Assembly: GCA_009602725.1 (NCBI GenBank)
Contig: WELB01000071.1
Location: 500,649 to 564,648, forward strand
Length of the DNA: 64,000 nt
Source of the DNA: Spirogloea muscicola
Lineage: Eukaryota; Streptophyta; Zygnematophyceae; Spirogloeales; Spirogloeaceae
Direction of reading: 5' to 3'
Positions within the stretch are counted from its first letter, which is position 1. The number at the start of each line of letters is the position of its first letter. A model generated the notes under the pieces. The model was not told where the DNA came from. It saw nothing but the letters and a program-made list of their open reading frames with translations, and searched no databases. This document shows positions 57,667 through 64,000 of this stretch, in pieces. Both the position numbers and the translations under genes were made by a program.

Positions 57667-57888
57667 CAGCCCGGCCCCTGGCCGATGCTACAGCCTCATT
57701 GCGGCCGCATCTCCCCGGCGAGCCGCGGGGACTGGGAGACACGCCCGGGCGGGGCAAGTGTGTCCCAAGCTCGCATCAGCCTCCCAACGACGCGGCGCGC
57801 TGAGCGGCGCTGCGCGCGCGGCGCGGCCCGCTCGCCGCCTGCAGGGGCGGGAGAACGGAGCTGCCGAGAACCCGTAAGGATGACGAGT

Positions 57889-58005
57889 TCAACTTATTAT
57901 ATGATGAAGGGAGAAGGCGCGCGCGGTGCGCATGAATTGAAAGGGTGGCCAATGCAAAGCCAACAATACACTATTCAGGCAGAAACTAGTGCCAAAAACT
58001 AGTGC
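57889..58005 (-). repeat. LINE-type second tail motif in the importin/BtaB promoter
   Basis: Minus-strand reading gives gcactagtttctgcctgaat, agtgtattgttggctttgca, ttggccaccctttcaattca, tgcgcaccgcgcgcgccttc. It is the longest copy of the motif found at 6220-6300, 47825-47905, 48095 and 63195. It lies between two divergent gene starts (57666 and 58305). Confidence 0.6.
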
Positions 58006-58304
58006 AAAGCGAGTGATGGAGGGCATGGGGCTGGGCTCGCCTCCCACCCAGGGCCCCGCAACAACGGCGGACCAGACGAGGCGTCCTGGCTTTGGCCAAA
58101 AGCTGCCGTGGGACCGATCGATAGAAAGTGGCTCTCGATCGATGGCCCGTTCAGTGTGAGTGAGCCGAAAGGCAGACACAGATCAGCGTTACAGGAACGC
58201 CGGCTGTCCAGGCTCCGCGCAGGCCACGGCCAGCGCCCGGGGGAGCCTGCGGCGCCGCCGCCGGAGGCGGCGCGTGCTCCTGCCAGGTGAAAGGGCGGCC
58301 CGCC

Positions 58305-60422
58305 ATGGAGCTCCTGCGGGGCCTCTGCGACGACCTGCTGGTTCTGAAGACCATGTGGTTCTCCAAGATCAGCGGCGACACGCACAAGGCGCGGCTCGAG
58401 TCCTTCTACGGGCCCCAGGCCCACGCCTGTGAGCGCTCCTCTCCCTTCTTCGCGGCACTACTGCCTGTGCTGCTGGATGAAGTGATTCATGCTAGAAGCA
58501 CTCCTTAGGTGTGATACTTAAAGGAACTGACAGAACAGGGGGGTCAGAGCAGGTTGTCAGCTTACTTGAGTGTGCAGCACATTCTCGAGCTGGCGCTTGA
58601 CTGTTTCCCAGCGTTCCGAACGAGAGACTAGCGTAATGTATGATAGGGTGTTCACAAACTCCTGGGAATCCAGTAGATGTGCGCAGCTAACTTCATCGAG
58701 CAGGAAAAAGTCAGCATGCTAAAATTAAGCTGCTACAATCGGCACCAATTCCTGCTGACTCTTTGGCTTGCCAAACACGTTTGTCATGCTTGAACCGTGT
58801 GAGTTGTATATTCCAGTCGATCTGAGGAATTTATGCACCTTGCTCTGCTGGTGCTGTTGTGCAGATGATCGCTTCCGAGCGAATTTCTTACATGGCAGGC
58901 GTCCCATGCTGCAGGCATGTGCCGCTGAGGTCCAGGCAATGCAGGACACGTCAGGACTAGTCTGGGTGGACCTGGGCGGCGGGACAGCTGAGAATGTGGA
59001 GATGATGGCTGATTACATGGACCTCTCCTTGTTTGAGAGGATCTATGTCGTGGACATCTGCGGCCCTCTTTGTGAGGTAGCAAGCAAGAAAGCCAAGCAG
59101 CGTGGGTGGAAGAATGTGGAAGTAGTGGAGGCCGACGTCTGCGAATTTGTCCCTGCAACCTCAACAGCCAAATTGATCACATTCTCGTACTCTTTGTCAA
59201 GTATGTCAGCTCCACAAAGGGGACGTTACTCCTGGCCGCTCTGTCTCTACGCGTGGCCCAGCTAGCGATTGAATGGGACTCAGGAGAAACTCTTTGAGCT
59301 TGATCAGAGGCCACTAGCAGAAAAGTAGTGAGAGCATCTTGCAGCTATGTGGCACTTCAGGAGGCTTTAAGCATGCCCAGGTCCAATAGCAGCAGATACT
59401 AGCTCTCAAGCTTTGAAGAGAGCTAAACTAACGAGTGACGTGAAGTGTAGGTTTGAAACGGGCACACACATTGACTAAGTCATAGATGGGTGTTGCTTAT
59501 GCAGTGATACCCCCCTTCATGGATGCAGTGGATAAGGCACTTGGCTACTTGGACCCAGCAGGGTTGGTTGGAGTGGCAGACTTCTACACATCAGCCAAAT
59601 ATGATGAGGCACCACGGCAGCACAGCTTTCTAACCAGGTGGTTTTGGCGAGCCATATTTGACCTGGATGGCATCGATCTGGGCCCCGATCGCAGGGCTTA
59701 CTTGGAACATCAACTCTCTAGAGGTGAGTGCATGGATCTCTAGTAACCCAGGAAACAACCCCCACAATTGACCTGATCTTCATATTGGCAGATCGCTTAG
59801 CTTTGCTGTGATCACTAATAATAAACACGAAAGCAGTCCTGCTTCCAGTACTGGGAGTCCAAGCTTGCCTCTAGTGGCCTCTGGAGTAGCCAAACTCTAT
59901 GTTCCATAATTAGCGGACATTGGTGAGTCAAGCCCAAATACATTAGTCTTTGACTTGAAACCCTATATCAAGGATGACCTTGTGTGCTCTTGATCACTAA
60001 GCATGTTATCTCTGACCTATTGTGCGAGCTGCTATTGCAGTGTATGAAGTAAATAGAAGTGGGCGCATCCCATATGTCCCCTTCTTAAGAGCTCCATACT
60101 ACATCTGGTTAGGACGTCGCGACAACTCTGGTAGGTCACAAAGCAATGGTCAATGACCCTAACTCCACATATTCCATGTAGGGCACACCCACTTTCCCTC
60201 GGTCTTCTAGGCTAGGCAACTCGACTGCCCCAGTGCTGAGGCTCAGGCAGCAACTTTGAGATAACGTGCAAGCGTGAGGTCAATAGAAGCCCCCGAGCAA
60301 CCCTGCTGCAGCAGTCTGCCACAGCGCAGGCCGACCGCCCAGCAAGTAGATTCCCATTACAAGAATTTGACGCGTACTGTACACAGTACTTTCAAGCTGC
60401 AATACGCTGCCCTTTGTCGTAA
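58305..60422 (+). CDS. BtaB-like methyltransferase of betaine-lipid (DGTS) synthesis, BtaA half absent
   Basis: BTA1 makes the betaine lipid DGTS: a BtaA part transfers an aminocarboxypropyl group to diacylglycerol and a BtaB part methylates it with SAM. Five exons join in phase: 58305-58428, 58865-59200, 59505-59723, 60041-60130 and 60247-60422, giving about 314 residues. They show KISGDTHKARLESFYGPQAH, YDRFRANFLHGRRPMLQ, the SAM-binding VWVDLGGGTAENVEMM, ERIYVVDICGPLCEVASKKA, LITFSYSLSMIPPF, GLVGVADFYTSAKYDEAPRQ, WRAIFDLDGIDLGPDRRAYL and GRIPYVPFLRAPYYIWLGRR. These match the N-terminal BtaB-like half of algal BTA1 as I recall it. The last exon (SNFEITCKREVNRSPRATLL ... stop 60422) has no known relatives and its acceptor is uncertain. 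No BtaA-like sequence follows before the convergent gene at 60852. Confidence 0.85.
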
Positions 60423-60851
60423 GACAGGGCTGATAAGGAAGGCATGCCTGAAGTAGAATATAAGTCTGCCACCTGATTCCCATGGTAGTGACAAGACCGA
60501 TAAGTGCACTAGATAGAGCCCACACCATGTTTTGGTATTCTGTGCTTCAGAGTGGCCCTGGCTCGACGAATCTCATCTTCATTAAGAATATGTCCTGCAC
60601 AACAGCACCGCATGTGCCTCTGAGGCTGAGTCTGAGCCTGAAACTGGAATAGGTGTCGAGGAGAATGACCTGGACTTGCAACTCCCTCATGCCGAACGTC
60701 TCTAGCTTGCATCCATCACGGGCATGCACTTGTCACTCAGCAAGAGACCAAGATTCCCCGAACATCCTGCGAGCGATTCATGGTAAGAAGTCTAGATGAT
60801 GAAGGCCAAGGCCACCATGTTGAGACCAGCGTATGAAAGTACACCCAATCA
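60423..60851. other. Convergent intergenic region
   Basis: Between the BtaB-like stop and the YjbQ-type stop. No BtaA-like coding sequence (nor any other family) was recognised in the three plus-strand frames. It probably holds both 3' untranslated regions. Confidence 0.55.
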
Positions 60852-63028
60852 TTAGATGCATGATAATGGCGTCGGGACTTTTAGATAACTGTGGAAGAAC
60901 ACATACTTGCCATCCGCTCGCCTTTCTCCCTGAATGGTGATGCAGAGGCTCCGACGGCCTCCCTGGTTTCGGTGCTCGTTTAGCCATATTCCCTGCTCAG
61001 TGCAACCCAACCCGAGATGATGCTGGACTGTAAGCAGATGCAAGGTGCTTGTGTTAACGCTCTCTAGGAGCCTGCGTTCTGAATAGGATTCAAGAGAATG
61101 CTAGTATTTTAGGCATCACACGCTAAGACCTGATAACTACCTGCCAGATGCCCATGTTGAGTCGACCAGACGTGATTGGGATTGTGAGTGAGCTTCCCAT
61201 CATAGAGGCCTTGACATGAGCTGCCAGGAGACAAGACACTTCAAACTTTGTTACAACAAGAATCAATGATTTGCTCACCAACACAACAAACCCATCATAC
61301 TTGTAGAAAGCTGCAACATTAGATGCAACATCGTTCTTCTTGGACATCTGAACTCAAAGGTGGCAATATAGGTCACTGCGGTCCACTTGTCATTGATAGG
61401 ACTTCCTTTCAAAAGCTCAATCTGGTTCTCATCACCCAGCTCAAGCTTGAATTTGTGATCTGATCTCTGCATTTGCTCTGACCTGGCATGTCATCATAAC
61501 CCTCGTCGAGGTGGCGATACTGGTTGCCCTGTGGACAACAACAGCAAAGATGAGTTTGGACACAAAAGTCGTTGCAGAAGGCCTTATTTCTGGAAAGATG
61601 TACATGTGTCCAATACGAGCAACCCATAGCACAGCATTCTCATAACCTCTCATCTGAGAGTGTATTACGCTGCATGGCTTTACTCGAGCCAGTGGATCTT
61701 ATAGCTGTTACCTCAGGCACGATACGATCCAGAGACTCTGCCATGTCCAGGGGCACATCAGGACTTGCGTTTTCGTTGATTGTCAGGCTTGCTGATGTGT
61801 GAAGCACTGCAATCAATGACAGAAAGATCTTGAAGGCTTAAACATGAAGCACAAGCAACTGCTTGCACAGTACTTGAGGACTGGCCAGAACACAGATGTG
61901 CTGAGGCTGCCAAGCATCAACAACCTCAATGAAGGACAGAAGTAAATATACAGTCTACCAGCTGCTGCTGTAATACCAATTTGAATATAGGTGGTGGGGA
62001 CTGATCTGACTGGAGAAGGACAATGGAACTTCTTGCATATGCTAATTGCACCCACCGAAGATATGACAGATACCAACTCGAAATGAGGTAATTTCTGGAA
62101 TACTCTTTGTGATATGGGAGGTGATGATATGGCAACCCCTGCGACAATAGCACTCATGGCCCATTGATGCCATATGTTGGCGCTTGCTCACAACAACGTA
62201 ACGTAACCTAGGAAGTAGTCCAGCTTCTTTCCACAAAGTTGATGGTGAATGGTGGTGATCCTTGTGCTGCTTGATCCCCTATCATCGAATTTGCGTCATG
62301 ATAATCTTGCAGGGATGCAAATGCTCATCTCCAATGTGCTTCGATCTTCGCATAGATGTGAAGTACCTTCTGAAGGAGGGGAGCTCAATGGTCCTCTGCA
62401 CCCACTCCGTGGCAGTGCCGCCGTCGGCTGGTCAGTTGGATACACGAGCTCAATTTCAGGCACTCCTGAACACCAAGCTTTGAAAGCGGTACAAGCTATT
62501 GCTCCAGAAGCAAGGCGCGCTTCCAGACGCAGGTGAACGCAGAAGCATGAGCTGCAACAAGGTGTCATCTGTTGCAGTATCAAATGTGCTCAATTACGCA
62601 TAAGAGCTTGGCTTGAGTGAACCTGCTTAAGATCTCAGAGGAAGGAGGGGCGGGGCGCTACTTACTGATGGTCCCTGTGGCCTCGGCCAGCACCGGCCGC
62701 GCAGGTCGCCTCAGACGCTCTTGCTTCGGGGGGGCTTGTATCTGCATGGAGGGACGCAGTCCCATCCATTCCCATCAGTGCCGCTGTTGCGCACCGTCGC
62801 CGTTGTCACCGCCGCTAAGATTGCCAGGCCCGCTGAAGGCGCTGGTATCCATGGCGGTGGACATACCTGCCCCCTGACTTGCTCCTTGCTGCAGGGCCGC
62901 AGGCGAGCCGGCGCGGCACCCGCAACCGCCCTTTGCTGGCGGACGTGGCTCAGTGCCGCTGTGTCGCGGAGGCTTGCAGGTGCTGCCTTCGAGGCAGCGG
63001 CAGGAGTGGCGGCGACGGCGGCCGCCAT
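60852..63028 (-). CDS. YjbQ/UPF0047 family protein (thiamine-phosphate-synthase-like) with N-terminal leader
   Basis: Bacterial YjbQ has a secondary thiamine-phosphate synthase activity; the main role of the family is unsettled. Eight minus-strand exons join in phase: 63028-62867, 62741-62666, 62427-62367, 62138-62056, 61806-61712, 61528-61483, 61220-61141 and 60992-60852, giving 247 residues against about 140 for bacterial members. The domain shows EWVQRTIELPSFRRGCHIIT, SHITKSIPEITSFRVGICHI, LHTSASLTINENASPDVPLD, DRIVPEGNQYRHLDEGYDDM, PGAHVKASMMGSSLTIPITS, GRLNMGIWQGIWLNEHRNQG and GRRSLCITIQGE. The HTSAS and RHLDEGYDDMP motifs hold the conserved His and acidic residues. About 85 extra N-terminal residues (MAAAVAATPAAASKAAPASL, then Arg-rich) look like a plastid or mitochondrial leader. 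The tail GKYVFFHSYLKVP may be read-through past a donor (gtatgt) at the last GK, so the 3' end is less sure. Confidence 0.9.
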
Positions 63029-63189
63029 GGCCCCAGCTGGAGACGGACAAGGACGAGAGAGCAGCAGGCGGAATGGTGGACGTCATCTTGCCACTTAGCA
63101 AAAGCCTCCCCACCGCCACTGCTTGCATGTGCTCACTCTGGGATATCAGTGTCCACCCTAGCCAGCTCAATACCCAGTTAACAGGACAT

Positions 63190-63335
63190 TTGTAAGGCTA
63201 GAATTGGCCTCCCTTTCAATTTCATGCGCACCGCGCGCCTTCTCTCTTTCAAAGATAAACTTGTCGTTCTGTGCTTCTTCAATCCATTTCTGGGCTGGCA
63301 AATTACAGCCATCGCCCTCTCTTAGAAGAGCTGTT
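63190..63335 (+). repeat. LINE-type second tail motif joined to a hairpin copy
   Basis: At 63203-63246 the words ttggcctccctttcaatttc, atgcgcaccgcgcgccttct repeat the tail motif. At 63280-63325 tttctgggctggcaaattac, agccatcgccctctcttaga repeat the hairpin element. The fragment lies about 165 bases upstream of the YjbQ-type start. Confidence 0.6.
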
Positions 63336-63792
63336 TCTGTGTGGTGGCCTTCAGTGCCCTCCCTTCAGTGCCCTCCCCCCTTCCTAACAGCCGATTTTGC
63401 TAAGAGAACAAGAAGTAGTTGCTGAGTACAACTGCACTTACAAGAGCTTTGAAAGCTGCAGTCACAAATCGACCAGCCGGCACAGATCGATCTAATCTGT
63501 ATCATTCAGATTTGTCCAGCTTGACAATCTTGCCCAAGCTCAACTCATGCACTAGGGCGCAGACAAAAGATCTTCGTCAATGTAATGGCAGCTCTTGAGT
63601 ACAAACAACAATACATAAACCCCTGCCCATGGTCACAAACTAGAGTTCAGTCCAAAGCAATGGCACAAGTCCCAAGTCTAAATCAATGCAGTGAAGAATC
63701 TTGGGTCCGTTCCGCAAGTAAAACTAAGCGAAGTAGTTACTAAACGATAATGAGCGTGCAAGAGGCTCTCCGATCATGGTTTCTTAAATTTT
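63336..63792. other. Unassigned AT-richer DNA near the window end
   Basis: Only short frames occur. No gene, RNA or known repeat was recognised. Confidence 0.4.
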
Positions 63793-63902
63793 GTCACGGG
63801 ACTTTTTGAAGGAAGCCGCTAGTCCACTAGTCACAGAACTCCCCGAGGAAATGGCTGTATTACCTGTCTCGGGACTTCCTGAGGTAAGCCACTAGTCCAT
63901 GG
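63793..63902. repeat. Tandem repeat, about three units of 36-37 bases
   Basis: Units begin at 63793 (gtcacgggactttttgaagg), 63830 (gtcacagaactccccgagga) and 63866 (gtctcgggacttcctgaggt). The first and third also share aagccnctagtccat-type ends. Divergence between units is considerable, so the array is old. No reading frame runs through it. Confidence 0.55.
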
Positions 63903-64000
63903 GACCAAGGTTACTGATGACAAGTCCGCAGCCTATGTTGTCCTATCTTTGTTCGTGTTGCAAGCAATTTATGCAAGGACCAACTTGAATGCAAGCAATT

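Noticed and set aside
63793-63902. A CRISPR array
   Set aside because: There are only three diverged units with no unique spacers, in a eukaryotic genome.

Overview
The window reads as nuclear DNA of a green alga, probably a chlorophyte. The genes are intron-dense, with GT-AG introns usually ending in tgcag. The protein set is plant-like: a plant-type DP cell-cycle factor, plant-type CDP-diacylglycerol synthase, a BASS transporter and an RNA polymerase II with a long regular YSPTSPS tail. One gene is related to the betaine-lipid synthases of algae and fungi. First exons are extremely GC-rich and gene bodies are not. No complete rRNA or tRNA gene, prokaryotic operon or CRISPR array was recognised. 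Exon joins given below are my own reading: each keeps phase and matches remembered family sequence, but none is backed by transcripts.

Layout. 1-130: start of a minus-strand gene cut by the window edge. 418-2810 (+): FCF1/UTP24. 3450-5662 (-): DP. 6385-10086 (+): eIF2A. 10223-12504 (-): BASS symporter. 12527-12938: short inverted-repeat DNA transposon. 13160-13900: LINE-like 3' fragments. 14173-14715 (-): unrecognised membrane-type ORF. 15955-20362 (-): CNH-domain VPS3/VPS39-type tethering subunit, facing RPB1 (20924-28548, +) across a 561-base assembly gap that hides both starts. 29290-31560: cluster of truncated repeats. 31878-37753 (+): secreted aspartyl protease with a proline-rich and probably GPI-anchored C-terminal half. 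38418-42056 (-): CDP-diacylglycerol synthase. 43995-45980 (-): soluble inorganic pyrophosphatase with an unusual C-terminal extension. 46200-48200: poly-T, gap and repeats. 48539-57666 (-): importin-9-like karyopherin. 58305-60422 (+): BtaB-like methyltransferase. 60852-63028 (-): YjbQ/UPF0047 protein with a leader that looks plastid-directed.

The genes are mostly single-copy housekeeping functions: ribosome biogenesis, cell cycle, translation, endosomal tethering, transcription, lipid synthesis, nuclear import, phosphate metabolism and possibly thiamine. No gene cluster with a shared pathway is evident, although two lipid genes (CDP-DAG synthase, BtaB-like) lie in the same 20 kb.

The most notable observations are three. 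The importin gene contains an intron with AT-AC ends and near-consensus U12-type signals, which is unexpected if this is a chlorophyte. A betaine-lipid methyltransferase gene appears to lack the BtaA half. A family of short LINE-like 3' ends recurs mainly in the 5' flanks of genes and shares a conserved C-terminal peptide and a hairpin.
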